Below are positions 12,995 through 23,600 of a DNA stretch of 64,000 nt, piece after piece. Below the pieces are notes generated by a model, which worked only from the letters and a program-made list of their open reading frames with translations, was not told the origin of the DNA and searched no databases. Source of the DNA: Blattamonas nauphoetae (Eukaryota > Preaxostyla > Oxymonadida); contig JARBJD010000323.1 of the NCBI GenBank assembly GCA_033064195.1, positions 16,322 to 80,321 on the forward strand. Direction: 5' to 3'. A program made the translations under genes and the position numbers. Position 1 is the stretch's first letter. Each line of letters begins with the position of its first letter.

Positions 12995-14316
12995 TCAGCG
13001 TCTGCATTTTTCTTTGCGCTTTCTCTCCTCTTCTTCGCGACGTTTTCGTTCCTCCACTTCCTTCTTCTTCTTCACTTTCAGCTTCTTCAGTCTCTCCTCC
13101 TCTTCCTGTTTTCGTGCAATCTCTTCATGTCGTCTTCTCTCATCTTCTTCCGCTCTCTTTCGATCTTCCTCTTATCTACGTTTTCTCTCAGATTCTACTG
13201 CTTCCTTTCTCAGTCTCTCTTCCTCTTCCTTCGCAAGTCTTTCTGCTTCTTCTTTTGCCAACCTGTCTGCCTCCAGCTTCGCCAGTCGCTCAGTCTCTTC
13301 TCTGGCGAGTCTCTCTTCCTCCTCCTCCTTCTTCTTGTCGTCAGGTTGTCCTTTTCGTGTAAGCTTCCGATTTTCATGTCCTCCCATCGCCATCTTCATC
13401 CTATTCGCGTCCGCATCGTCGTCATGATCTCCTTTCTTCTTCGCTTTCTTGCTTGCTGGGCGAAGCGACACTGAAGATCTCGTTCGTTCCGGTTCAATCT
13501 TCCTCTTCTTTTTGGTTGACGCAGCCAACACCAATGCAGCCGCTTCCTCTTCCTGCATCCTCTCCTCTTCTGCTGCGATCTGAGTCGCCAGCTCTTCCAT
13601 CTCCTTCCTTTCCTGTTCTTCCTCCTCGTTCACTGTCTGCCCAATCAGTCCTCGCAGGATCGTCTGTCCTCCTGGTCCTTTTGTTTCGACGTATGAAGGA
13701 CTCAGCAGAATGGAATATTCCTTCCCTTCCGTTATCTTCTCTTCTCCGAACAGATACCCCTAAAGTTCACCCTCAAACTCATCCTCCTCCTCCCCCAACG
13801 ATCGTTTCGGATCCTTGTCTCGCCTCTTCAGCATCTTCTTCCCGTTGTGGATCAGCACGAGTCTCTTCTCTGGCTCTTCGTTGTCCATCATCTTGTCGGT
13901 CAGTCCACCAAATCCTCCGAAAGCATCAGCTGTCTCGATATAGCTTGGAGGGATGAAGACGTGGTGTTCCTCCCCTTCGTTGAACCTCACCTCGCCAGGA
14001 ATGAACGGGATGTACTCACCTTCGAACAGTCCTTCTTCCCGTTCTTGATGACGATGAGTCGTCCGTCAATTCCCTTCGGTGTGATATTGTTCTGCTCCAA
14101 GTTCTCGCCATCTGCACGATGCAGTTTTCTTGTCTTTGTCTGAGCTGTGATTGTGCTGTCGAGAAGAGAGCTCGTTTGGAGGAGTGTTGGTGTGATGAAG
14201 TTCTGAAACGTCTGAAAAGCGATTGAACGCATGCACAGTCCAAAAGAGCGAGAAATCGTGTGATCATTGAGTCTTCCAAAAGGGACATCTGAACAGCGCC
14301 TCGTGGGTTTTGTCAT
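12995..14316 (-). pseudogene. Captured charged coiled-coil gene fragment inside hAT element A
   Basis: Read on the minus strand, 14,316-13,760 encodes two related stretches. Each has a ...P-S-Y-[IV]-E-T... core (near 13,940 and 13,700) preceded by an LVLIHNGKK or LIVIKNGKK-like strand. From 13,633 to ~12,995 it becomes a long Lys/Glu/Arg coiled coil (repeated ERLAKEE) with KKKRK nuclear-signal-like patches. The frame changes and stops several times (near 13,987, 13,757, 13,170), so it is an intron-containing or broken copy. It lacks any transposase feature and is most simply a host gene fragment carried by the element. The Phe/Leu/Ser-rich plus-strand frames over 12,603-13,474 are its shadows. 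Confidence 0.5.
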
Positions 14317-15374
14317 TCCTTCTCTTCCGGCTATTGACTAGACAACTTGGAAATTTTCAAGAATCAACATCAGATCGGTATTTGCGAGACCTGTTGACTC
14401 TCCGTTTCGCTTCGGAATGTGAGCTCGCAGTTGAACTGCCGTAATCAGTTGCGGAATGAGTTGCTCCATTTCTGACGATGGACCATGCAAAGTAAATCCT
14501 GTGATTATCAACAGAGTCGTCAAGAGTGTTTGGATGCTTCGATTTCGGAGGGTTGTTTGGTGGGCAGTTCCAAGAACGAAAATAAAGATTCAGAGGATAG
14601 CCAACTGGCATGATGATCCTGAATCAAATCGTGGATGACTCCGAACGGCTGAAATGCGGTGCACATCCCATTTCGACGAAATAAACGAGAATTGTTTCAG
14701 AGATGCCAAAAAGTCGAGATTGGGAAAGACAATCTGGTCACAGTGCATCGTTCAGGGACGTAAGGAATAGTGTGGAGAGAGGACGGTTGACGATGTGACA
14801 GTTAAAGACAGCAGTGTTGAGAACGACCAACCCAAAAGAAGAAACCATTTCTGGACGATTGGAGGCGATCGGAGAATCTGTTCATCGGTACCAGCAATCA
14901 AAGAAAGAGCGGCATCCGAGGAGAGTCCGCAGAAATGAATGGGGAGTCATTCGAGAGAGGCGGGGTCGACGTGTCAATTGAGATCTCACACGTCACTGAC
15001 AGATTATCTGGGAGAGATGGAAATAATGGAAGTGACAGATTAACCAAGTCAAAATAGGACTGAAGATCGAGATAAAGAGAAGAAATCTCGAAGACTAATG
15101 AACAATTGAACAACGAATGCAAACCTGCGGAATAAAGCACTCTAAGAGAGAAACAATCGTCGAGAAATGGTAAAGGAGATCATTCGTGGAGGAATTAAGA
15201 AATTTTTCGAAGAACAAGCGTGATTCATCCAGTTCTTCAACCGGATCGGTTAGAAGAGTTATTGTGGGACGATTCAACTCAAGATTTCAATGAAAGTTCT
15301 TGCAAACATAATTCAACACGGATAGTGGGTCTTTTACTTCGTTATTTTGAGTTTTATAACAATTTGAACACTAG
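14317..15374. other. Right interior of hAT element A, no gene seen
   Basis: About 1.06 kb between the captured fragment and the right subterminal repeats. Short frames on both strands lack protein-like composition. I see no RNA gene or known motif. Confidence 0.5.
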
Positions 15375-15436
15375 TTATTTTCTGAGATCAAAAAAGCTGA
15401 GATCGATGAGATCCGTGTCAAAGGTCTGGTTATCAA

Positions 15437-17211
15437 ACTGTACAACCAGTGTCTCACACCAGGATATGCTGTGTTTGGCACAAGGTTTCCTCAACATGAA
15501 AGGAGGAAGTGTCTCACTGGTGTCTTCCTTGTTTTCGGACAACTTCCCCAGTCTCCAATCCTTCTCCTCTTTTCGCCGAAATCTGATCTGCTCTGGCAAT
15601 GGCTCGATTGATGTGAGGAGCCCAAGAGGGGGAGATGGAACAACAGAAAGTCCGTCGGCTTGGATTATTACAGACGGATGCTCAATGGAGGGCGATGGTC
15701 TCAAATTGGTATCGCCTTTCTTCATCCCAACTCTTTCAAACACGTCGACATCATCGTTCGACAAGAAGGAGGCACTCTACGAAATCGAAATGGAAGGATC
15801 AACTCTGATTCCGTGTGGCTTGTTTCTTGAAGTGTTTGAAGTGACGAAAGACAAGCAAGAAGGAACACCTCAACGACATTCACTCAACAGAAACACAACA
15901 ACTTCATTCACAGAGACTTCCATCAAACTCACTCTCAGCTCGTCGTCACTCAGCTCACTGAAACCAGAATTAGAATGGCGAGGTCGGCTGGTTTTCGGAG
16001 AAGAGCAAAGAACCAACACGACATTCGTCATCCAACCAAACAGAATCGAGAGACTCTCCCAATCACTGAAAGACAACATGAAGTGGTGGCTTCCTCTGGT
16101 CATTGTTGTGGCTGTCGCTCTTCTCGTCCTCGTACTGCTGATCATTGTGTGCGTGTGGAGGAGGAAGAAGAATGGTCGGAAGGAAGACAAAGAACCTCTG
16201 ATGTCTCCACAAGAGATGGAAGTGGAGAAATATGAAGAAGTTGAGGAAGATCTCAACGCACCCACAGCTCATGTGTCTTCTGTTCGAGGGCTGAATGGGA
16301 ACACACTGAACGTTGGGCATTGGACTGAGAACGAGCGGAGTGAAACGAGGAAGATCGCAGAAGAGAAGGAAGAGCGGGAGATTGCATTTGAGAACAGAGT
16401 GTGTGGATTGAGCTGTGGAGAGAAGAGTGGAAATGTGGAAGTTGTTGACAAGACAGAAACTCTGTATCGTCGTCTTCATGTTTCAAAACTTGGAGTGGAC
16501 CGGCGTTGGGCGCAGTTGTCGGTTGCTCGAGGCCTGTCGCGTGCGATGAAGATGTCGCACTATTCAGCGATTCTGACGGAACTGACATCACACTCGGTTG
16601 TGCTGAGTGGAGAGAGGTCGATGAGTCTGATTCTGAAGTCAGACACAACTCAACCAAATCCACTCACAGAACAGCCAACGCAACAGAATGAAGAAATCGA
16701 TGAAAAAGCACGTCCAGATGATGAACTAACAGACAACTCTCTTCACGATACCGTTGATGAAACAGTACAGAAACCAACACCCTCCCGCCCAGCTCAGATT
16801 ATTCGTCCCCACCCACTTCGTCAGAGTGAAGTACACCGTGATGATGTTCGATGGCAGGCACCAGAAGAGGTGGAAGAGCGAGAAGAGGGAAGGAAGACGA
16901 ACGAGGGAGAAGTTGGGAAATCGATTGACCGAACGAAAGCGTCGGTTTTTCGGCTTGGCCTCGTCTTGTGGGAAATTGAGACTGGTCTTGTTCCATTCGC
17001 TGAGCAGGATGGAGTGAATGCTCACCGGAACATGTCGATTGGGATTCTGCCGCCGATGGAAGGAATCGGAGAGAAGATGAAAAATCTGATTGAGGAATGC
17101 CTGTCTGTGAACCCTGACGAGCGTCCATCAGTGGACTCGATCATTTCTCGACTGTCGTCGATGGATGGAATGGTATCCGCTCAGAAAGCGCAACACATCG
17201 CTCTCTCCTGA
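15437..17211 (+). pseudogene. Receptor-like gene, C-terminal part: TM span and pseudokinase
   Basis: Continuation of the frame cut at 12,395. An ectodomain (15,437-16,070) with Cys and N-glycosylation sites leads to a strongly hydrophobic span at 16,081-16,155 (WWLPLVIVVAVALL..., followed by W-R-R-K-K-N as stop-transfer). A charged cytoplasmic linker (16,156-16,460) precedes a tyrosine-kinase-like C-lobe (16,470-17,170). There the activation-segment end R-W-Q-A-P-E-E, the F-helix GLVLWEIETG and the terminal C-L-S-V-N-P-D-E-R-P-S are clear. The HRD loop is replaced by T-E-L-T-S-H-S and no DFG is visible, so catalysis is unlikely. A surface receptor with a pseudokinase tail is inferred; the family is known in large numbers from some metamonads. 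The gene is disrupted by hAT element A. Confidence 0.85.
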
Positions 17212-17891
17212 CACTCCCCACCTCTCTCTCCCACTCACCCTCACATCTCACACCAACAATCGAATCCTGCCACTTCACAACTTATCCCGAGACGACATCA
17301 TACACTTCCGTTCTCTCGATCATGTGACTCATTTCACTCAACACATCCACTTCACAAGAGAGACGATAGATTCATGTCTTGTTATCTCTCTCATTTTTAC
17401 ATTCTCCTCTCCTTCGATACTGGTTGGATGTTCCTCTTCCATCTCTTATTTCCATTTCATCCTTGCTTCATTTTGTGGATGAAGAACCTTCGACTCTCAC
17501 GGAAGGATGGGCTCTTGATTTCTGGATTCGATTGAGATTCCACCCTCACCAACTATCACCATTTCACTGCTCTTCGATCTATCTTCATCACTCAGCTATC
17601 CCTGCTTATAGTTTCATCATCCTTTCTCCACTTAACATCTCACTTTCTTTACACAAAGCTTTTTTATCAGAACGTTTTTATTTTGATTTTGTGTGAGATG
17701 CTGTGTAGCCCTTGGCTGTTGTCCTTCATCTCTCTTCATCTTCATCTCCCATGTCACTCCTTCACTTCATTCATGTCATGATTTCACTTCGCACTACATT
17801 TTACACTCGACTGATTTTCTCATCCATCACGTGAGATGGAACGGTTGTCCCACTCTCACGACTTTGAATTTCTCGTTTCATTCGATTTGCT
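17212..17891. other. Intergenic, 3' flank of receptor gene
   Basis: CT/CA-rich, low-complexity sequence (runs of ctctctc, tcatctc, cacttc). The frames here are Ser/Leu/His-rich and not protein-like. I see no gene. Confidence 0.6.
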
Positions 17892-17910
17892 GGAACTATG
17901 GGTCATGATC
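17892..17910 (+). promoter_or_regulatory. Conserved 19-bp upstream element (copy 1)
   Basis: GGAACTATGGGTCATGATC lies directly before the ATG at 17,915. The same 19 bp with one mismatch lies at 20,581-20,599, upstream of the giant gene. It may be a core promoter/initiator or a conserved 5' leader shared by the two paralogs. It also contains an ATG in another frame, so a short upstream reading frame is possible. Confidence 0.5.
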
Positions 17911-17914
17911 CAAA

Positions 17915-18640
17915 ATGTCATCATTTTCATCTGAGGAACGAGATGATACTATGGATCCAAGTTCCCACCAATCCAATACTGCAGCAAAAAAACTCTCGCA
18001 GGAGGAATGCCTTGCGTTAATTGAGAAACTGGAGCGAGAAAACACAAAAAAGGATACGGAAATTACCCGGTTAAACGAGGCACTCGAACAAGAAAACGAA
18101 CACAGTGTAAAACAGCTTGGAGACAAAGATGAAAGCAATATCCTCACACTTATCAACGCCCTGACTTCTCGTACCGCTGCAGAAGACTTCGACAACCTTC
18201 AGGAGCAACGCCCGACCGGCGTTGAGCTTGTCGTGTGTGTGTATCCACACCTGAAAGCAGAGACACAAATCGAATTCCTTTCACACCTTTTGATGCTTTG
18301 CACTTCCTATCAAGAATATGAATCGCAATTGGATGCTCTCGTCACTCACCCATCACTCGAAGTCAGACTCCTCACTGCTTTAGATCTCATCACCGAACAT
18401 GAACATGAGGATCTACAGCCGCTCATCAGCCAACTTTCCAAGACGATCCGAGACGTTCTGATAACAAGCACACAAATGTTCTTCACGAAAGATGACAAAC
18501 AGACACTTCGCAAGTTTAAAGAACTGGCTGACAAGGGCATCACATCTCCCACCATTGAAGACTCTCGCAAAACCACCCTCCACAGCGTCTATGTCGTGGT
18601 CAATAGGATTCTTGAAAACCGTCTGTTTACCCAAACCTAG
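17915..18640 (+). CDS. Short paralog of the giant P-loop gene's C-terminal region
   Basis: 241 codons. Residues ~20-75 form a coiled coil (KLERENTKKDTEITRLNE). Residues 75-241 are helical and align with the last third of the frame at 27,886-28,980, with shared blocks GxELxVxxYxHLK, LLMLC, EHEDxxPLxSQL and the D-R/K-Q-T-L-x-x-[FL] segment. The homology extends past the stop codon: 'agcggaaatag...aaaatgaat' occurs at 18,648 and 28,962. It has its own copy of the 19-bp upstream motif. No enzymatic motif is present and the P-loop of the giant relative is missing. The function is unknown; it looks like an internally deleted derivative that kept the ends of the long gene. Confidence 0.65.
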   Translation: MSSFSSEERDDTMDPSSHQSNTAAKKLSQEECLALIEKLERENTKKDTEITRLNEALEQENEHSVKQLGDKDESNILTLINALTSRTAAEDFDNLQEQRPTGVELVVCVYPHLKAETQIEFLSHLLMLCTSYQEYESQLDALVTHPSLEVRLLTALDLITEHEHEDLQPLISQLSKTIRDVLITSTQMFFTKDDKQTLRKFKELADKGITSPTIEDSRKTTLHSVYVVVNRILENRLFTQT

Positions 18641-18929
18641 CCTTCAAAAGCGGAAATAGGCATGCACTAAAATGAATGTTCGTGATTAGTTGTTCCCCTC
18701 GCGAAGACACAGTTTGTCAGATCCTGTCGTGATGGTAAACCCATTTCCCACACAGAAACACTTCATTTTTTGGCCTCTGTTTTCTGAAGTCGTTAGAGAT
18801 CTGTTTGAATAGGATTGTACAAAGATATCTGTGGGCATGTGTACGATATCCGGATCTGGCAAAAAGGGACACTCAGAACGAAACGAAAGCTCAAAATTAA
18901 ACTTGATTAAAAAACATTGAAAAGGCTTG

Positions 18930-19445
18930 TTAAGCCATTCCAAATTGGTTGAACAGGTGGTTAGTGAACTTGGACTTCTTGTTAACTGGACGAGGACAGA
19001 AAGCTGGGTGGTTCCAGAGCACTGAATAGCTGACCATCCCAACTTCTTGGGCCTGCATGTTCGACACACGATTGCAGTTCATCGTGATGTTCAAATTCCC
19101 TGGAGAGCCCGTGTGCACGCTGTAGTTGACGAACAGACCAGTCGGTGGCGCACGGGGGTTCTTTTGGATGAGGCCAATCTCTTCACTTCCATTCAGAGCA
19201 ACAGGGAAGCACATGTCGATGATACTCATATCTTCAGCTGTGTATGCAGAGAGTATCTCCGTCCAGTTGTAATTCACACAGCCTTTAGTAACTTCCACTG
19301 GTGCTAGAAGGTTGAAATACAACGTCTTCTTATACGACAGCGGTAGAGAGTATGCTGACCCATTCAGCATCAGGTCTTCAACGGCGAACGTGTAGTTCCC
19401 CACATTCAATCCGGCGATAGCTGACACAACGGTGAATAGAATCAT
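18930..19445 (-). CDS. Putative small secreted glycoprotein
   Basis: 171 codons on the minus strand, starting at 19,445. The first ~14 residues (MILFTVVSAIAGLN) are a short hydrophobic signal-peptide-like segment. The mature part has several N-x-S/T sequons (NYT, NGS, NWT, NYS, NIT) and conserved-looking Cys residues, consistent with secretion or a lumenal location. No transmembrane segment follows. I do not recognise the family. It stands alone between two plus-strand genes with no operon logic. It could also be a truncated surface protein. Confidence 0.5.
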   Translation of the reverse strand: MILFTVVSAIAGLNVGNYTFAVEDLMLNGSAYSLPLSYKKTLYFNLLAPVEVTKGCVNYNWTEILSAYTAEDMSIIDMCFPVALNGSEEIGLIQKNPRAPPTGLFVNYSVHTGSPGNLNITMNCNRVSNMQAQEVGMVSYSVLWNHPAFCPRPVNKKSKFTNHLFNQFGMA

Positions 19446-20580
19446 TTTGATCGATTCTTGAGTTCGATCGTACCCTTTAACTATACACTCCTTATCTTGA
19501 GACTTTCATACCAACACAAAGACGGAATGAATCGTAATAATGGAATGAATTGTTTAATACCGACAACCTCTCCTTCTCTGTTGTCAATAAACTGTTAGCA
19601 TCACACCGTGATGTACCCAAACGTCGTGATGCTTACGATCATCAACCGGCAGCGTCAATCACAGAATCTACAACCTTGAATCGGAAAAGGCGGGATACAT
19701 TGACTCCTCATCTCCAGTTGAAATCGGGAGTTGAGGGCGAGTGGGAGAGTGTGATGAATGCTCTGACTTGAGTGACGCTGGGTCGGCGGAATCGATGGAT
19801 GTGGGGAGATCAAAGGTCACATCAATGTGCTCTCCTGCACAGGGACGTTGACATCGTCGTTGTCCTCAATCAGCTCAAAAATTCTACACGATAAAGTATT
19901 TCGCTTCTTCAAGAGTCACAACAACAAACATTGGTAAATCAGCGGCAAAAAATTCAGAATCAACCAGAAAAAATGGATATATTGTGTGAAGAGGACCACA
20001 ATTTCCATTGGAACAAAACAAGCCAGATCTTCTCCTAATTTCCTGAATGGCGAAGCAACGAAGGTTATTCACAACTTTTTAAGCACACACGGCGATTTTT
20101 CCTCAACCTCCGCCAATTGCGGTTCAGCACTGTTCAGAGTACAGCAACGATCAAACTCGTATCAACTGCTTCCTTCATCACGGGTACTGCCCTGTTTGGA
20201 GACCCATCATCTGGAGAAGATCCACGCCTCTGCCAATCGATCACTCTTTTGTGGTCTTTGCATCTTCCGATCGAGCAGAATGTCTCATTTCTTGATCGCG
20301 GTGAACTCTGCATGGAACACCGGCTTAATTTGAACGTTTCAGTCACTGATTCTGTTGTATAGAACTGTCCAAATTTGACTGTTTGATAAAGTTTGTTTAA
20401 TACAGGTTCAGGAGAGTGAGATCAGATGAGAGATGCCAGATTGACGAAAGGAGGTTTCACAGGACTTCTAAGGAGAGACATTGAACACATCTTTTCTCAA
20501 TATGTTTGGTAGGTTGCTCAATGATCATTGAGTAACGATTTCATGACCAGTGAGAAAACGTGTCGGAAGACCTGCTGGTG
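19446..20580. other. Intergenic, nothing supported
   Basis: About 1.1 kb. Frames on both strands are short (up to 115 codons) and not protein-like. A possible left transposon border is noted at 20,540-20,550 (TTCATGAC followed by CAG); see findings. Confidence 0.5.
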
Positions 20581-20599
20581 GGAACTATGGGTCTTGATC
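20581..20599 (+). promoter_or_regulatory. Conserved 19-bp upstream element (copy 2)
   Basis: GGAACTATGGGTCTTGATC, one mismatch from the copy at 17,892-17,910, lies 41 bp before the giant gene's ATG at 20,640. Conservation between paralogs separated by 2.7 kb of unrelated sequence points to a functional promoter/leader or very recent duplication. Confidence 0.5.
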
Positions 20600-20639
20600 G
20601 CGAGGTAAAATTCTACGATCTGCGAGATTAGCTGATATC

Positions 20640-23600
20640 ATGAGCGCAGATCATCCCCCTCCCAATTCTACTCTCAATGATCTCCCACTGGGTCATCCTC
20701 CATCGCAAGATGTCGATAGTCTCAGGCGGGACAATGAAAGACTTCGTCAAGAAGCAGAGAGAGCCATTCACGAAGCAGAAATGCTTCGGCTGCGACTGCA
20801 GCGAAAAGAAGAAGAAGAAAGAAAGCGAGAAGAAGAAGAAGAAAGAAAGCGAAAAGAAGAAGAAGACAGAAAGCGAAAAGAAGAAGAAGATAAAAGGCGA
20901 AAAAAAGATGAAAGAAAGCAACGAAAGCAGCGAAAAGATGATGAAAAAAAGCAACTCGATCAAAAAACAATCAATCTAAACATCATCAAAGCTCAATCTG
21001 AAACACTCGATATGATCAAGCCAATCCTACAACACTTCCCCCGGCCCAAGTTTGAAGGTGTCGCCAAGCTTATCAGCGACTTTTTACTGCTCAATGATGG
21101 CCATATCCTGTTTTCCAGGACTTGGCTCAAGAATGATACTGATATCCTGTCAACTCCGCTGCTCTTCCGTCCCGTCTACATTGTCGTCCTTCATGAGATA
21201 TTGAAATTCATTGAACACTTCTTCAAGTCAGGAGGACCCAAAGAACGCCCCGGTCATGCATTCTACATTGCTGGAGATCAAGGGATTGGGAAGACATCGC
21301 TCATGCTCATCCTGATGAGCACCTTGTCACTCCGTTCCCAACCCTTCCACTATGAAAAAGGCTTCAAGGATGGTTCGACCAAAGATTTCCGATCCTCAAA
21401 AATCGGCGAAAAAACCTTCAGTTTTGATGAATTAGTGGGTACTGACAGATCGAGCATCAATGAAATCCTCATCCACATCCATGACGATTGTCCCCCTCCC
21501 GCAACCATCAAAGACAACCATCTCCATTTCATCTTCACCTCTCCAGATCCGAAACGACTCCCCCCTCCAGAAAAGAAAGACGACACCTCTCCCAATGACC
21601 AACCGATTACCATCCCCTCTTCAGATGCAAAGATCCTCCCCCCAGAGAAGCAACCGCAACCTTCCACCACTCAAACACAAGCCCAAGCATCGTCATCTCC
21701 AGAGCCTTCTTCGAACCATCCCTGTCATATCTTTCGTCTCCCGACGTTCTCGCTGGCGGAAGATGCCGTCGCAATGGTTGGGTGCACACCGACTGTCCCG
21801 TTCGCTGTCCTCTCCCCAGAGGACATGCAACTTCGAAAAAAAGACCAGGAAACCCTCCTCTCCATTGAAATGGACAAAGACGAGATTGCAGGCAGACTGC
21901 CAAGAGCATTTGTTGATAATATCTTGTCGTCCAAGAACTCAACAGTGGCAAAGGAACTGAAAAATCTGGTGGGAGACAAGAGGGTCTCATTGACCCAATG
22001 GAAGAAATTTTGCTGTAAGATTGAGGAAGAAATTGCATCAAGGCAAAATGGGGGAGGGAATCCAAAACCATCACCAAAATCGATTCAAACTGGTGGAAAA
22101 GGCAAACTATCTAAATCCTCACCGAAGAACAACACACAAACAGAACGTGTACAAAAAGAACAAGCACAAAAAATTGAAGAACTGCTGCAAGCACAGGAAG
22201 CATTCAGACAAAAAGAAGAAGAAGAAAAGCGAAAAGAAGAAGACAATTTAAACATCAATCAGGACAAACAGACAGGCCCTGCCAATCAGCAGACAGATCA
22301 TTTCAACCAAACTCCACCTCCCTTCATTCCTGTGAGCCCTGTCACACCGCAACCAGATCATTTCAACCAAACTCCACCTCCCATCAACCAGCCAGGCCAC
22401 GTCACACTGCAGACAGACGTCACCGCATCAACTGTCACTGACTCTAATGAGGAACCAGCGCCAAGTGGTCTCTCATCGAAAGAAATTGATGCTATTGGTA
22501 CAGCCTACATGAAACCGAAGAGTGAGAAAGATACTGTCGATGAAGAGATCGACAGGTTCTACACGTCACTGAATGAACGGATACAGAACCAGAAAGAGAT
22601 ACCTGATCGTGAACGCATCATCGCAGTGGTGGACTGGTTGATGAACCAGCTCAAAGTCCATTCCAAGAGAAGCCAAGAACAAGCAGAATTCATCAAAGGT
22701 TTAATTCGCAAGCTCGTGCTCTTTGAATGGGACCAATCAGAACAGCAAGACCAGGATGCTCAGAATACAGAAGCCACAACAACAGCCCAAAATACTCAGA
22801 ATGAGGGGGGAGAAGGTGAGACTGATCTGAAAGATCCAAACATACCACTACTGGGAACACTTTTTGAAGAGCAAAGTGAGGACATTGATATTGAGAAAGC
22901 AGAAGCCGCAACGAACGGCCACAAAGATCAGGAAGAGAAAGGAAATGACATTGTTCATAAGATACCGAAGACTGCAGAAGAGCACGAGCGAGAAAGACAA
23001 CGAGTTATTACGGAAAAGCTTTTCGAGATTGCAAAATCGTACGACCCACCAGCTCCGAATGTCATCGGAGAAATCCAGGAATTCTCTGTATTGATCGAAA
23101 AAGTGAAAATAGCAAATCCGCAGACTTCACCCTCACCCAAAGACCTGACCGATCTCACAGCACAACTTGTGAGACTGAAGACACTCATCGAAGGACCAAA
23201 CATCTCTGAAGACGCGAATCGCCAGAATGTGCGAGATGCAGTGACGAGTGTCTCTAAACAGGACAGACTGAAAGACAAGAAACGGAGAACACTTCTGTTC
23301 AGCACTCTGATTGACATGCTAATCACTCCTCCTCCATACGATTCCAGAAAAAAGGTTCTGCAGTCTCTCTTCGTCCACCCCAAAGAAGATGTGAACACCT
23401 CAGACATCAGTATCCGATCCCACCTTAACTTTCTTCTCAAAGAATCGAGAAGCAAGGAATCAGACAATCAAGCATTGGATTTCATAGTAACTCAACTTAT
23501 CGAATATATCCGCTATTCCCAAATGAAAGCAAACCCTAAGATCTCAGCTCCCATCAAGTTGGCTTTTAACAAAACAAAGATGGCAAGCCTCGCGTGTGAT

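Larger units (their letters stand above)
12396..15428. mobile_element. hAT element A (3,033 bp, non-autonomous) in the receptor gene
   Basis: The ends are CAGACCTTTGA at the left (12,396) and its reverse complement at the right (ending 15,428). The element is flanked by the 8-bp duplication GTTATCAA (12,388-12,395 and 15,429-15,436), which is diagnostic of the hAT superfamily. Both ends carry repeated TGAGATC motifs, including a palindromic GATCGATCGATC, as expected for transposase binding sites. About 165 bp of the left end and ~55 bp of the right end match hAT element B (53,882-60,524), whose transposase could act on it in trans. No transposase frame occurs inside; a host-like charged gene fragment does. 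Confidence 0.92.

Noticed and set aside
12603-13474. Long plus-strand Phe/Leu/Ser-rich frames inside hAT element A
   Set aside because: They are the complement of the minus-strand Glu/Lys coiled coil; the hydrophobicity is a composition artefact, not membrane proteins.
20628-20970. Minus-strand frames with repeated Phe/Leu, looking like membrane proteins
   Set aside because: Antisense of the GAA/AAG coiled-coil tract in the giant gene.
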